A stretch of DNA of 64,000 nucleotides from Paenibacillus xerothermodurans (GTDB lineage: Bacteria > Bacillota > Bacilli > Paenibacillales > NBRC-103111). The notes beneath the pieces are model-generated. The model ran no database searches, was not told the origin of the DNA, and worked only from the letters and a program-made list of their open reading frames with translations. This document shows, in pieces, positions 8,796 through 17,620 of the stretch; the stretch's first letter is position 1, and the number at the start of each line of letters is the position of its first letter. The DNA lies in assembly GCF_002220865.2 (NCBI RefSeq), contig NZ_NHRJ02000001.1, positions 1 to 64,000 on the forward strand, given 5' to 3'. The position numbers were made by a program, and so were the translations under genes.

Positions 8796-8912
8796 ACAAT
8801 CTTTTGTAATCTATGCTACTGTTTTTTAATTTCTTGGCTGTAAAATGTATGTTAATCCAAAAAGATGTACTTGGAGACAATATGCGTATTCTCTTGAAGG
8901 AGGTGAAATGAA

Positions 8913-9221
8913 ATGGCCAAAACGATTACAGCTTCCGAGTATGAAACACTCGTAGCACATGCAACCAAACCGGTTGTTCTTGAATTCGGTGCCGATTGGT
9001 GACCGGGCTGCACTCAATTGAGACCGGTGGTCTCTAAGGTAGCCGAGCAGGAAGCAGGTGTGGATTTTTACTATGTGGATGTGGATCAATCTTCCGAGCT
9101 TGCCGATCGATTCGGAATCAGAAGTATCCCGACGCTAGTATTAATCAAAGAAGGAAAGGAAACCAATCGCTCCGTTGGCTTCATTCCTGAGGCAAAAGTG
9201 AAAGAATTTGCACTCTCGTAG
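8913..9221 (+). CDS. Thioredoxin-like selenoprotein with a WUPGC active site
   Basis: The frame starts at ATG 8913 behind AAGGAGGTG and reads MAKTITASEYETLV, then VVLEFGADW, TGA at 9000-9002 (codon 30), and PGCTQLRPV. Selenocysteine therefore replaces the N-terminal, nucleophilic cysteine of a thioredoxin motif (W-U-P-G-C, a variant of WCGPC). The rest of the fold is complete: VDFYYVDVDQSSELADRFGI and the cis-proline loop SIPTL, 102 residues in total. No signal peptide is present, so it acts in the cytoplasm as a thiol or peroxide reductant. Its position within the sel cluster and the SECIS-like hairpin behind the UGA support Sec insertion. A standard gene call would begin wrongly near 9018. 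Confidence 0.92.
9003..9044 (+). promoter_or_regulatory. SECIS-like hairpin of the thioredoxin selenoprotein gene
   Basis: GAGACC (9020-9025) and GGTCTC (9029-9034) form a perfect 6-bp apical helix around the loop GGT, 23 bases behind the UGA. GGCT (9006-9009) and AGCC (9041-9044) can close the base. A GGU loop resembles the SelB-recognised loop of E. coli SECIS elements. Confidence 0.75.
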
Positions 9222-9229
9222 GTAAAAAT

Positions 9230-9254
9230 AAAGAGGCACCGAGCGTGTCTCTTT
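9230..9254 (+). terminator. Hairpin after the thioredoxin selenoprotein gene
   Basis: AAAGAGGCAC (9230-9239) pairs with GTGTCTCTTT (9245-9254) with one G-U pair around a five-base loop. The T-run is weak on this strand and better on the minus strand, so it may act in both directions. Confidence 0.6.
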
Positions 9255-9383
9255 ATCTCATAACTACTCAGGAAGTCATTTGTCCAACTTAACATAGGGA
9301 TGAAGTCTAATGAAAACCGTTGTAGTAACACCTCATTATCACCAGCAAAGAGGACATAAAAATACTTAAATGCTTGTCCAATT

Positions 9384-9412
9384 AAAAAAAGACCAAACCT
9401 GGGCTGGTCTTT
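9384..9412 (-). terminator. Intrinsic terminator of selC
   Basis: On the minus strand AAAGACCA and TGGTCTTT form an 8-bp stem followed by seven T. It begins 17 bases past the 3' end of the tRNA gene. Confidence 0.8.
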
Positions 9413-9428
9413 GTTCATTTACGTGATT

Positions 9429-9525
9429 TGGCGAGACTGTGTGGGAATCGAACCCACCAGAGACGGCACGCGCCTCCCAAATGGTTTTGAAGACCAAGGG
9501 GGACACCAGTACCCCAGCCAGCCCC
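9429..9525 (-). tRNA. selC: Selenocysteine tRNA (anticodon TCA)
   Basis: The minus strand gives a 97-base tRNA starting GGGGCTGGCTGGGG and ending in an encoded CCA. Seven acceptor pairs (with two G-U) are clear. The D stem is extended (GGGG/CCCC), the anticodon loop is CTTCAAA with TCA, a long variable arm contains GGCGCGTGCC, and the T arm is GTGGG-TTCGATT-CCCAC. The TCA anticodon, long variable arm and large size are hallmarks of tRNA-Sec. It decodes the two UGA codons described here, is loaded with serine and converted by SelA. It faces the sel genes tail to tail. Confidence 0.95.
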
Positions 9526-9937
9526 ATGTGGCATGAGCAGCAGTTCACTCATACAGGCGGCATTGACCTGAAATCGGTCAACATCGGAATGAGTTAAATC
9601 TTGATGCTGTAGTTTAGTATACCCTATTGTAGCCATGATTAATATAATCTGTGCTACAGACATACGTGGAAACGGAATCAGAATCATTGAATCGAACGAA
9701 GAAATTGGGTGATCACAGCGGAATTGAACTCTCGTCCCTTGCTGGGCGCGGAGTTTTTTATTTTTTCAAAAGGGAGTTTGGTAAATGGGGAAAAAAACAC
9801 CTTCAATGAAATCGAAAAAAGAGCACGAAAAGTAACTAACGGAGTATCGGTTTGCACGTGTGCATACTCTGCCATAGTTCTGAGAAAAATATTCATGTAT
9901 TTCACAACCAAATTCAACAATCTATGGAGGGGAAAAA
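9526..9937. other. Intergenic region upstream of selC
   Basis: No gene is supported. On the promoter side of selC lies a perfect inverted repeat TTGACC (9563-9568) and GGTCAA (9576-9581), and further out TGTAGC/GCTACA. A consensus promoter for selC with normal spacing was not found. A short A/T-rich part (9755-9815) contains no convincing frame. Confidence 0.4.
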
Positions 9938-10111
9938 ATGACGCCACAAGATACCAACAATCTGGCTGAACGTACCCCAGCCGCTGCCAGCGGAGTGCCG
10001 ACAAACAACGTTGGAGATCCGGATGCAGAATTGCAATCGACGAGATTTCCCAAACCTGAGGGGCCCGATGGAGTGAGGCGGCTACTTGAGGAGACGCAGG
10101 ATCAGCGTTAG
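9938..10111 (+). CDS. Small hydrophilic protein of unknown function (57 aa)
   Basis: ATG 9938 follows GGAGGGG at a spacing of five. The protein begins MTPQDTNNLAERTPAAASG and ends GVRRLLEETQDQR. It is soluble, rich in Asp, Glu, Pro and Thr, with no signal peptide or membrane segment. A strong terminator closely downstream supports a real transcription unit. No family was recognised. Confidence 0.6.
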   Translation: MTPQDTNNLAERTPAAASGVPTNNVGDPDAELQSTRFPKPEGPDGVRRLLEETQDQR

Positions 10112-10143
10112 AACGCCCAGGGTTAACTCAGCTAGTGAGCCAA

Positions 10144-10176
10144 AAGCCGGACGATTGTCTTCGTCCGGCTTCTTTC
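10144..10176 (+). terminator. Intrinsic terminator after the 57-aa gene
   Basis: AAGCCGGACG (10144-10153) pairs perfectly with CGTCCGGCTT (10162-10171), followed by a T-rich tract. Confidence 0.8.
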
Positions 10177-10354
10177 TTGTACGCCCAGATGGGAGTCAAT
10201 CTTTGGGTGCAAGTCCCGAACTGGGGATGGTCACGCTCTCAATAAAATATTTTCTTACTGCAGAAATGGTCGGAGTGATAGCTAATATTTGGTGAGCATT
10301 CGCAGCGATTAGTGTTAATATAGATTTAAAGCCGGTTACGAAAGGGAGAGAGCA

Positions 10355-11788
10355 ATGTGTCCACAGTCCGATGAAGAGGTTGATGAACGTGTTGCCAAAC
10401 AGCGTAGTCCGAAGAGGCTGCTTGACCCGCAGCAATTATTGAGACTGGAGTCAGGAGGAACGAATGAAATCCGAAAGGTCATCCGCCAGCTTGTCGGGCC
10501 GTCGTTAGTCGAGAACATTTTGCTGAATGTGCTTCAGATGATCGTGATGATTATGGTCGGGCACGTTGGAGCGGAGGCGGTCACTGCTGTAGGCTTAACC
10601 AATCAGCCCATTTTTTTCGCATTGGCAATTTTTATGGCACTCAATATCGGAACAACGGCAATCATCGCCAGAGCGATGGGAGCGGGAAATGTAGAGGAAG
10701 CGAATCTGACGGCCCAGCAAACTTTTATCCTCAGTATGCTGCTTTCTGTGGGAGTCATTATTCTTAGTTATTTGTACGCGGAAAACATCATGATATTCAT
10801 GGGGGCCACGCCGGAAGTGATGCAAGAAGGAGTCGGCTACGCGCAGATCATGTTTCTGTCGCTAGGTTTTACGATTTTGTCGATGAGCTTGTCCGCTGTG
10901 CTGCGCGGAGCCGGAGATACGCGTACGCCAATGAAAATCAATGTGCTTTCGAATATCATTGTTGTGGTGCTCGGATATCCGCTCATTTACGGCATTGGCA
11001 TCATCCCCGGCCTTGGCGTAGCGGGAGCTGCGATTGCTACAGCTCTGGCGAAAGCGTTTGCCGCGATATGGGTGTTGAAGGTACTGTTCGGCAAAGGCTC
11101 GTACATCAAGCTGTCCTGGAGCCAAGTAGGGACCTTCCATTATCCGACGATTCGCCGGCTGGTAAAGATTGGTTTACCGTCCATGGGCGAACAATTTGCG
11201 ATGCGATTGGGTCAGCTTGTATTTACGATCGTTGTAAGCGGTTTGGGAACGGCGGTTTTTGCAGCGCATACGATCTGCTTCAATATTATGGGGTTTGCCT
11301 TTATGCCAGGTATGGCTTTCGCGCTTGCCGCCAGCACGCTTGTCGGGCAAGGCCTGGGTGCCGGGAAGCCTGATTTGGCTGAAAAATTCGGTTGGGAAAC
11401 GCAGCGATTCGGCCGTATATTTGGAGGGATAACGGGAGTCTGCTTCATTATACTGGCTCCGTACATTATGATGCTGTATACGAATGACCAGACCGTAATC
11501 AACGCAGGGAGCAGCGCATTAAGAATTATCGGATGTATTCAGACTTTCCAAGCGACACAATTTATATTAGCCGGGGCGCTGCGCGGGGCGGGTGATACCA
11601 AAATTCCGCTCATTTCGACTTTTGTCGGCGTCTGCATTTTTAGAAGCTTATTAGGCTTACTTTTTGTAATCGGTTTCAACTGGGGAATTATAGGCGCTTA
11701 TTTATCGATTGCGATCGATCAAATCGTGCGAACAGCCATTATTTTTTACCGTTATAAGAGCGGCAGATGGAAAACGGCGATTGTGTAG
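10355..11788 (+). CDS. MATE family efflux transporter
   Basis: This 477-residue inner-membrane protein has about 12 hydrophobic segments after a hydrophilic N-terminal extension of roughly 45 residues. Its two halves repeat the family pattern: GPSLVENILLNVLQMIVMIMVG with VLRGAGDTRTPM in the first, GLPSMGEQFAMRLGQLVF with LAGALRGAGDTKIPL in the second. The duplicated LRGAGDT motif is typical of MATE exporters, which expel drugs or metabolites against Na+ or H+. ATG 10355 follows GGGAGAGAGC. It is monocistronic as far as can be seen. Confidence 0.93.
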   Translation: MCPQSDEEVDERVAKQRSPKRLLDPQQLLRLESGGTNEIRKVIRQLVGPSLVENILLNVLQMIVMIMVGHVGAEAVTAVGLTNQPIFFALAIFMALNIGTTAIIARAMGAGNVEEANLTAQQTFILSMLLSVGVIILSYLYAENIMIFMGATPEVMQEGVGYAQIMFLSLGFTILSMSLSAVLRGAGDTRTPMKINVLSNIIVVVLGYPLIYGIGIIPGLGVAGAAIATALAKAFAAIWVLKVLFGKGSYIKLSWSQVGTFHYPTIRRLVKIGLPSMGEQFAMRLGQLVFTIVVSGLGTAVFAAHTICFNIMGFAFMPGMAFALAASTLVGQGLGAGKPDLAEKFGWETQRFGRIFGGITGVCFIILAPYIMMLYTNDQTVINAGSSALRIIGCIQTFQATQFILAGALRGAGDTKIPLISTFVGVCIFRSLLGLLFVIGFNWGIIGAYLSIAIDQIVRTAIIFYRYKSGRWKTAIV

Positions 11789-11960
11789 TATGCAAACGCA
11801 TTCATTATAAAGAAATGAAAAGTAGCTAATAGCGGAGACGCTTCATATTCAAAAGTATGCTCCAAATAAGTGGGGACTTTGTGCCATGGCAGGAAGTGTA
11901 GATGAATGGTGTGCTGAGGTATCGTATGGAATAATGTAGAAATACAGGAGTTGATGTGTA

Positions 11961-12655
11961 ATGGTTTTATGTATAATTTTTGATTTAGATGGTACGCTGT
12001 GTGATTATAATCAAGCAATGGAAAACGCAAAACAGAACCTGTCAATTATGCTATCGGAGGCCAATATAAAAACCTTATTCATTTTGGAATCGTTATCATC
12101 AGGCTAGAGCCTAAACTATTTAAACAATTTATTAATAGCGAAATATCCATTGATGAGTACCGAATCAGGCGGTATTCTGATATTCTACGAGAAATTGATG
12201 TAAGTTCAATTTATTTGGCTAAACAAATGAATATCACGTATATGAAGGAAGCAAATCATAACGTAAAATCATTTGAAGATATAATACCTTTTCTTACTGC
12301 TTTCAAAAGAACCGGTATGAAAGGAGCAGTTTTAACCAATGGTCCTTCAGATGGTCAAAGAGATAAAATCAACGCATTAGGGTTACACGAATATTTCGAT
12401 AAAGTTTATATCAGTGCAGAAGTAGGTTTTGGTAAACCGCAAAAAGAAGCGTTTCAATATGTCCTGGATGACTTGAATTTGCTTGCTTCCGATTGTATGG
12501 ATGATTGGTGATTCAATTCAAAATAATATTGTAGGTGCACAGCAAATCGCAAAGGTTTTTTGATAGACCGTACCAATAAATATCCGGATTATCAGAGTCC
12601 CAAGATTAAAAGCCTGTTGGATCTGCTCGACGAGAAAGAGGGACTGATATGTTAG
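11961..12655 (+). pseudogene. HAD-superfamily hydrolase, broken by frameshifts
   Basis: The gene starts at ATG 11961 behind CAGGAG with the nucleophile motif FDLDGTLCDY. Homologous-looking sequence then continues in other frames: KLFKQFINSEISIDEYRIRR, AVLTNGPSDGQ and VGFGKPQKEAF (motifs II and III) near 12310-12450, MIGDSIQNNIVGA near 12500 (motif IV), and a tail ending LLDLLDEKEGLIC. At least three frame changes are needed, so the product is not made whole. The parent would be a YjjG/phosphoglycolate phosphatase-like enzyme. Confidence 0.75.
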
Positions 12656-12773
12656 TAAATAATATTAACTGGGAAAGTTAAAGTTTCTAGGAGTCACGCT
12701 ATACTTTAAATAATCATAAAACTTGTGTTATTTGGTTCACAGGGTTACCTGTTATTGAAAGGGTGTGGCTATT

Positions 12774-13157
12774 TTGTTTTATAGAAGGAAGTTTTATATT
12801 GTAAAAAATGAGTTTGTTGACATTTTTAATGCACATTTTAATGAAACAAATTTACCTAATCAAATTAAGCATGGGGCTCGATTAATTGGAAGGTGGATGC
12901 TGCCCAATGATGAATCGACTACTGAGATATTCGCTATTTGGGAGTACGACAGTTATGAAAAGTACAAGGAGATAGAAACGGCTGTCAGAGGAGACAGTGA
13001 ACACAGAAATCGAATAAATAAGTGGTATGAAGAAAATGGTGGTAGAGAATACGTTTATAAACAGTGTATTTTTGAGGTTAAAAATGAGCAGTTAATTTCT
13101 ACTTCCATACAGAATGAATTCACTAATCATGATGTGCAATTTTGGCTAAAGAAATAA
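12774..13157 (+). CDS. NIPSNAP family protein
   Basis: This 127-residue protein belongs to the dimeric alpha/beta-barrel fold: YRRKFYIVKNEFVDIFNAHF, then GARLIGRWM and EIFAIWEYDSYEKYKEIE, the pattern of NIPSNAP domains. The function of bacterial members is unknown. A GTG at 12765 is in frame but lies on the GAAAGGG site, so TTG 12774 is the likelier start. The PP2C-like gene follows. The region is AT-rich compared with the flanks. Confidence 0.75.
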   Translation: MFYRRKFYIVKNEFVDIFNAHFNETNLPNQIKHGARLIGRWMLPNDESTTEIFAIWEYDSYEKYKEIETAVRGDSEHRNRINKWYEENGGREYVYKQCIFEVKNEQLISTSIQNEFTNHDVQFWLKK

Positions 13158-13249
13158 CATTTCCGCGGTACAAGGGGCTTCATCGTTTTGTAACACGGTA
13201 CAGTGAATCAAGTAGAAGAAGTCTGCTCCCGATTGAGAGGTGTGCCAGA

Positions 13250-14041
13250 GTGAAATCGAATAGTGTAACAAATTTAAACTGGATTGGATCAGAGCGAGCA
13301 TACCTCAATTTGCCATCAGTAGAGAAACTGCAACATATGACGATCGGCAGGTATGGTGGAAACACTGAGAGTGGAGCGCATAAAAATGAGGATGGTTTAT
13401 TAGTCTGGCAAAGTATTTCATGGGAGTTTGTAACACTAATTGATTCACATAGCTCTTGTGATAGTACAGAACTGATTATTGCCACACTAAAGGAAAATGA
13501 AAATGCGATTAAAGAGATTCTCGATTCAAAAATAGATGTGTTGTTCGATCAAATTGAAAAATTACTGCTTCAAGTATTTAAATCGGATAGGTTTAAGGAT
13601 AAATGCCGTGTCCTACAGGGTGAAGCGTCTTGCTTAATCTGTATTCGAAAAGAGAACGTTCTTTGGTGGTTTTCCGTTGGTGATTGTCAGTTATTTCTGA
13701 TTCATGATGATTTAGAAAAGTGGGGACAAGTGAGTTTAAACCAAAGAAATTATTACGAATGGATAGGTAAAGTAAATACGTTCGAACAGGCAGTACCAAG
13801 TTATTCACTTGGTCGTAGGGAACTTAGAAGAGGAATCAATTATATTTTGTTGATTACAGATGGATATCTAGAAGCGAAAGAGGCTGCAATCTCAATTCCT
13901 GATCTTTGCCGCTCGGAGCGTTTGGTTGTATCCTTTCTGAATATTCTACATTGTCAGCAAACGGTGGATAGTACTACATTAGTACTTTGGGCTGTACAGA
14001 ATGAGCTGGATGCAGCAATTCCCTTCAGATTGATCATTTAA
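13250..14041 (+). CDS. PP2C-like protein phosphatase domain protein
   Basis: A protein of 263 residues with the PP2C signature spread in order: GGNTESGAHKNEDGLLVW (motif with the metal-binding ED), VTLIDSHSSCD in place of the classical DGHGG, WWFSVGDCQLFLI (GD motif) and ILLITDGYLE (SDG-like motif). The metal-binding aspartates are kept, but the variation in the DGHGG motif sets it apart from housekeeping phosphatases. The frame is open from 13142, overlapping the previous gene. GTG 13250, behind GAGAGGTG, is the better start. Its partner kinase is not in view. Confidence 0.7.
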   Translation: MKSNSVTNLNWIGSERAYLNLPSVEKLQHMTIGRYGGNTESGAHKNEDGLLVWQSISWEFVTLIDSHSSCDSTELIIATLKENENAIKEILDSKIDVLFDQIEKLLLQVFKSDRFKDKCRVLQGEASCLICIRKENVLWWFSVGDCQLFLIHDDLEKWGQVSLNQRNYYEWIGKVNTFEQAVPSYSLGRRELRRGINYILLITDGYLEAKEAAISIPDLCRSERLVVSFLNILHCQQTVDSTTLVLWAVQNELDAAIPFRLII

Positions 14042-14419
14042 TAAGGCAGGGAACAAAATCAAAAAGCTTTGAGCGGAGGAATGGCCGTTCGCATTCCCGA
14101 CATGAAGCATCCGTACAAAGCGGAGCTCGCCATTTAAATCAAGTTCGAACAGCAGCCTTAGTCAGCGGTATTCCTTACGCCGGTCTAGGGCTGTTTTCAT
14201 TTTGCTCAAATTGATGCCCATAATCAGGACCCGTTTCGCGAGGGAAACAGGGTCCAGTACGCTGCTTGCGTTTCACATAGGGGTCACAAACAGGGCGAGG
14301 TAAACCTGTTATAAGGAGAAGCTAAGGTATGGACCATCTCGGGAATCGGTAACTCGGATTCGTGATTGGGGGGATAAACCATATGGATGATACGTGTAGG
14401 AAATCTGGTGCCTAATCTG
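14042..14419. other. Non-coding stretch between the PP2C-like gene and the intron remnant
   Basis: No gene is supported. A short frame near 14084 (MAVRIPDMKHPYKAELAI) follows GGAGG but is only 18 codons long. The right part probably contains scrambled 5' sequence of the group II intron. Confidence 0.35.
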
Positions 14420-15045
14420 ACGATGAAAAAAAGGGGCATCTTCGACTGACTCGTACGGCAGTGAAAACGAGTTGGGCGGAACGGTATAACCTAATCTTTC
14501 TGGAACAGGAACTGGGGCTGAAGGTACATCCGGAGAAAACCATGGTTGTGGACAATATGGAAGAGCCATTCGTCTTCCTGGGTACGAGTTTTGGAATGGT
14601 TCAAGGATGAAGCCTTCGGACAAAGCGAGCGCAAATTCAAAGGAACGGGTAAAAGAACTGCCGCGAAGGAACCAGACGGTCAGCGTCGAGCAGTTCATAA
14701 AGAGGAAGCTAAATGCGTGATGGGGCAATTACTTCGGTTAGCTTTTTCCGGGACATGGATGGTTGGACGCAGACTACGGGCTGTACAACTGAGAAGTTGG
14801 AGGAAAGTCCGCATGAACAGCCTCTGCCTCAACTAAGGATGACGGTATGGAGAAATTCCATGGCTTCCACGCACAATTTGCGATGCCTAGCCTATGGGTT
14901 TAGGAAATCGGTCTCTGCTCATTAGTCGACCTTTACACTGAACTTGATCCTCAGCAGGGATAAACACTGGAAGAGCCGTATGCGATGACCCGCACGTGCG
15001 GATGTGTGAGAGGCCCATGCAAATGCGCATGGGCCTACTCGATTT
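14420..15045 (+). mobile_element. Decayed group II intron
   Basis: Remains of a reverse transcriptase/maturase are followed by an RNA segment typical of the intron 3' end. GAGCCGTATGCG at 14973 with CGCACGTGCGG resembles catalytic domain V. A 10-bp hairpin (AGGCCCATGC at 15011-15020, GCATGGGCCT at 15027-15036) leading to CTACTCGAT resembles domain VI and the 3' splice region. The 5' half is missing or unrecognisable. Confidence 0.7.
14425..14957 (+). pseudogene. Group II intron reverse transcriptase/maturase remnant
   Basis: Read across several frames, the sequence gives NLIFLEQELGLKVHPEKT, EEPFVFLG, then KFKERVKEL, SVEQFIKRKLNAYV, WTRRRLRAVQLRSWRKVR, and a tail EIGLCSLVDLYTELDPQ after an in-frame TAG. 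These match the thumb, maturase domain X and C-terminus of LtrA-type proteins. The YADD catalytic box and everything before it are absent. Multiple frameshifts show that it is dead. Confidence 0.75.
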
Positions 15046-15231
15046 GTGTGCCGTCAAACGAATATTGGATTGCTTGAATGGTCCCCTTTGAAGATACTGA
15101 AGACAGTTCTGTGCATGTCGTTGGGTCAATGCAAAACCGTTGCAAAAAATAATAGCTAACGAAGCCCTGTGTAAGAATATCATCAATAATGATTAGACAT
15201 AGTCACGGTGTTTTCGACCAATATGTTTGCG

Positions 15232-16638
15232 CTAATGAACGGGCTCATCATTCACATCCACGATCAATTGCTCCAGCTCTGCGGTCAAAGCAACTGTTCG
15301 GTGAGAATATTCGGGCTTGCCGTATACGTTGTTTAGCTCATACGGATCTTGTTGCAGATCAAACAGCTCCCATTCCGGCGGCCGTGACTCGTCGCGGGAA
15401 TCGGTGGTGCCTAGTGCCTGCGCATAATAGTAGATGAGCTTATAATCATGGGTGCGGATACCATAATGCGCGTATACTTCGTGACAGCCGTCCAGGTGCA
15501 TCCAGTAGCGATAGTACATCGAAGTGCGCCAGCCTTCAGGCGTAACGCCGTTCAGCAACGGACGTATGCTCTTTCCTTGCATCCGTGCGTGAATTGGTAG
15601 CTTCGCATATTCTAGGAAAGTAGGAGCGAAATCTGTGTTTAGTACAATATCCGTGTTGACTGTGCCCGGCTTAATCTCCCGCGGATACCGCACAAGGAAC
15701 GGCATGCGCAGCGATTCCTCGTACATGAACCGTTTGTCGAACCAGCCGTGGTCGCCGAGGAAAAACCCTTGGTCTGACGTATAAATGACGATCGTATCAT
15801 GAGCAAGACCTGCTCCGTCAAGGTAATCGAGCATGCGGCCCACATTATCATCTATTGAAGCTATGCAGCGTAAGTAATCCTTCATATAACGTTGATACTT
15901 CCACTTGCGTACTTCCTCTGCGGTTAATCCTTCCGGAGGAGCGCCTTTCGTATCGAGGTCATTCAGGTCATCGATGCGCATCTTGGCCTGTGCGGCTGCT
16001 TGTGATCGAGTCGCATAATCGTCGTTGAAGGTTTCCGGCTCCGGGATCTCGATATCCTCATAGAGATGCATATGCTTCTCGTCCGGCTCCCAGTGGCGAT
16101 GTGGTGCCTTATGATGACACATCAGCATGAAAGGGCGTTCAGGATCCCGCTGCTTGATCCAGTCCAACGACATATCCGTAATGATATCCGTGACGTAGCC
16201 AGTATAGCGCGTTCGTATACTCATATTGATGAATTCCGGATCATGGTAGTCCCCCTGATCAGGCAGAACATTCCAATAGTCAAAGCCTGTAGGATCATAG
16301 TTACCACCATGTCCGAGATGCCATTTTCCAATAATAGCGGTCTGATAGCCGTCTTCCTTCAATAGCTTGGGGAACGTTACTTGCCTGCCGTCCAGATCAT
16401 CGCCGAGCGTCTTTACGCCGTTGATATGATTATAGACGCCTGTTAATATCGTAGCGCGGCTAGGCGCACATATCGAGTTCGTGCAGAAGCAGTTGTCAAA
16501 ACGGGCTCCTTCATTCGCAATTCGGTCGAGATGGGGTGTGGTATTGACCTTGCTCCCATAGGCGCCGATTGCGAGTGAGGCATGGTCGTCAGACATGATG
16601 AACAGTATATTTGGACGTTTTACAGTCTGCAGAGACAT
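15232..16638 (-). CDS. Cytoplasmic sulfatase of the Cys type
   Basis: This 468-residue sulfatase hydrolyses sulfate esters. Metal-binding residues are seen in NILFIMSDDHA near the N-terminus, the CAPSR active-site motif has Cys57 (converted to formylglycine in the family), and IGKWHLG and TSDQGFFLGDHGWFDK follow. There is no signal peptide, so its substrate must be imported or internal. ATG 16638 fits the GGAAAGG site better than the in-frame GTG at 16647. It is the last gene of a minus-strand operon with a solute-binding lipoprotein and two permeases. This suggests uptake and desulfation of a sulfated sugar or glycan fragment. The exact substrate is not known. Confidence 0.93.
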   Translation of the reverse strand: MSLQTVKRPNILFIMSDDHASLAIGAYGSKVNTTPHLDRIANEGARFDNCFCTNSICAPSRATILTGVYNHINGVKTLGDDLDGRQVTFPKLLKEDGYQTAIIGKWHLGHGGNYDPTGFDYWNVLPDQGDYHDPEFINMSIRTRYTGYVTDIITDMSLDWIKQRDPERPFMLMCHHKAPHRHWEPDEKHMHLYEDIEIPEPETFNDDYATRSQAAAQAKMRIDDLNDLDTKGAPPEGLTAEEVRKWKYQRYMKDYLRCIASIDDNVGRMLDYLDGAGLAHDTIVIYTSDQGFFLGDHGWFDKRFMYEESLRMPFLVRYPREIKPGTVNTDIVLNTDFAPTFLEYAKLPIHARMQGKSIRPLLNGVTPEGWRTSMYYRYWMHLDGCHEVYAHYGIRTHDYKLIYYYAQALGTTDSRDESRPPEWELFDLQQDPYELNNVYGKPEYSHRTVALTAELEQLIVDVNDEPVH

Positions 16639-16746
16639 AGGAAGCACCCTTTCCTAGGTATAAAATGGCAAAAAGATAAATAAACATGAGCTCCGTTTCT
16701 TTATTAAAGAAGCTTTACTAAAGCATCCAGTCTCGTCCTCCATATC

Positions 16747-17604
16747 TTACTTCATTCCGGATATCGTGAAATTCTCGATGATATGCTTTTGGAAGTAGGA
16801 GAAGATCAGGATGACCGGAACAACCATGAACGCGGAACCAGCCATCTGTAAGGCGAAATTGCCCCCGTATTGTCCTTTTAATAACTGTAGTCCAACGGAC
16901 AGTGTATACAGCTTTTCATCATTTGCGATAATCAAAGGCCACAAGAAGCTGTTCCAGCCGTGAATGAACGTAAGTATGGCTTGTACGGCCAAGATCGGTT
17001 TCGACATGGGTAAAACGATCTGTAAAAAGATTCTATATTCGCTGGCACCATCGAGACGAGTAGCCTCGAGCATTTCACTAGGTATAGTCGACATAAATTG
17101 GCGGAACAAAAAGATTCCGAATGCTCCTACTAGACCGGGCAATATAATACCAGCCATGCTGTTCGTCAGCCCAACAGAGTTCAGAATAAGGTAGACAGGA
17201 ATCATCGTAACCTGAGATGGAATCATCATGGTTGCAAGTACAAGCACGAATAGTCCATTCCTGCCTTTAAAGTCATATTTGGCAAAACCGAAACCGGCCA
17301 CTGCATTCAGGAACATCCCGAAGAAAGAAAATATTACAATCGTTAGTGTGTTTACCAGGTAAATATCAAAATTCATATTCGTAAACAAATTTCGGAAATT
17401 TTCTAAGGTGAAGTCTTTTGGCAACAATGTAGGCGGAATCTGCATAACTTCGCTTTCTGGCTTGAATGCGGATATAATCATCCATGCGAAAGGCATCAAG
17501 AACAAGATACCGGCAAGCGTTAATAGACTTGCAGATATCCATTGAAAAATTTTATGCTTCTGACCATTGTTCATTGCTTTTAGTTTAACGGTTGTTGGGC
17601 TCAC
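16747..17604 (-). CDS. Sugar ABC transporter permease, MalG type
   Basis: This is a 285-residue membrane protein with six hydrophobic segments. The EAA loop reads EATRLDGASEYRIFLQIVLPMSKP, the contact site for the ATPase subunit. GTG 17604 follows GGAGGTG. It pairs with the permease immediately upstream, and no ATPase gene is present, as is usual where one shared MsmX-like ATPase serves several importers. The chain ends with ENFTISGMK, typical of MalG-like subunits. Confidence 0.92.
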   Translation of the reverse strand: MSPTTVKLKAMNNGQKHKIFQWISASLLTLAGILFLMPFAWMIISAFKPESEVMQIPPTLLPKDFTLENFRNLFTNMNFDIYLVNTLTIVIFSFFGMFLNAVAGFGFAKYDFKGRNGLFVLVLATMMIPSQVTMIPVYLILNSVGLTNSMAGIILPGLVGAFGIFLFRQFMSTIPSEMLEATRLDGASEYRIFLQIVLPMSKPILAVQAILTFIHGWNSFLWPLIIANDEKLYTLSVGLQLLKGQYGGNFALQMAGSAFMVVPVILIFSYFQKHIIENFTISGMK

Positions 17605-17620
17605 CGCTGCACCTCCAGTT

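Noticed and set aside
8793-8850. TGA stop of selA as a read-through Sec codon
   Set aside because: The protein already has full family length, and no hairpin lies at SECIS distance.
8860-8885. Third copy of the TGTAAG-type motif before the thioredoxin gene
   Set aside because: CTGTAAAATGTATGTTAA is only weakly similar and lacks the dyad, so it was not counted.
9710-9760. A second tRNA suggested by a T-arm-like segment (GAGAGTTCAATTCCGC on the minus strand)
   Set aside because: No acceptor, D or anticodon stems could be built around it.
12500-12520. TGG-TGA in the HAD-like frame as another selenocysteine codon
   Set aside because: The family sequence continues in a different frame (MIGDSIQNN), no SECIS-like hairpin follows, and further frameshifts exist. 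It is a pseudogene.
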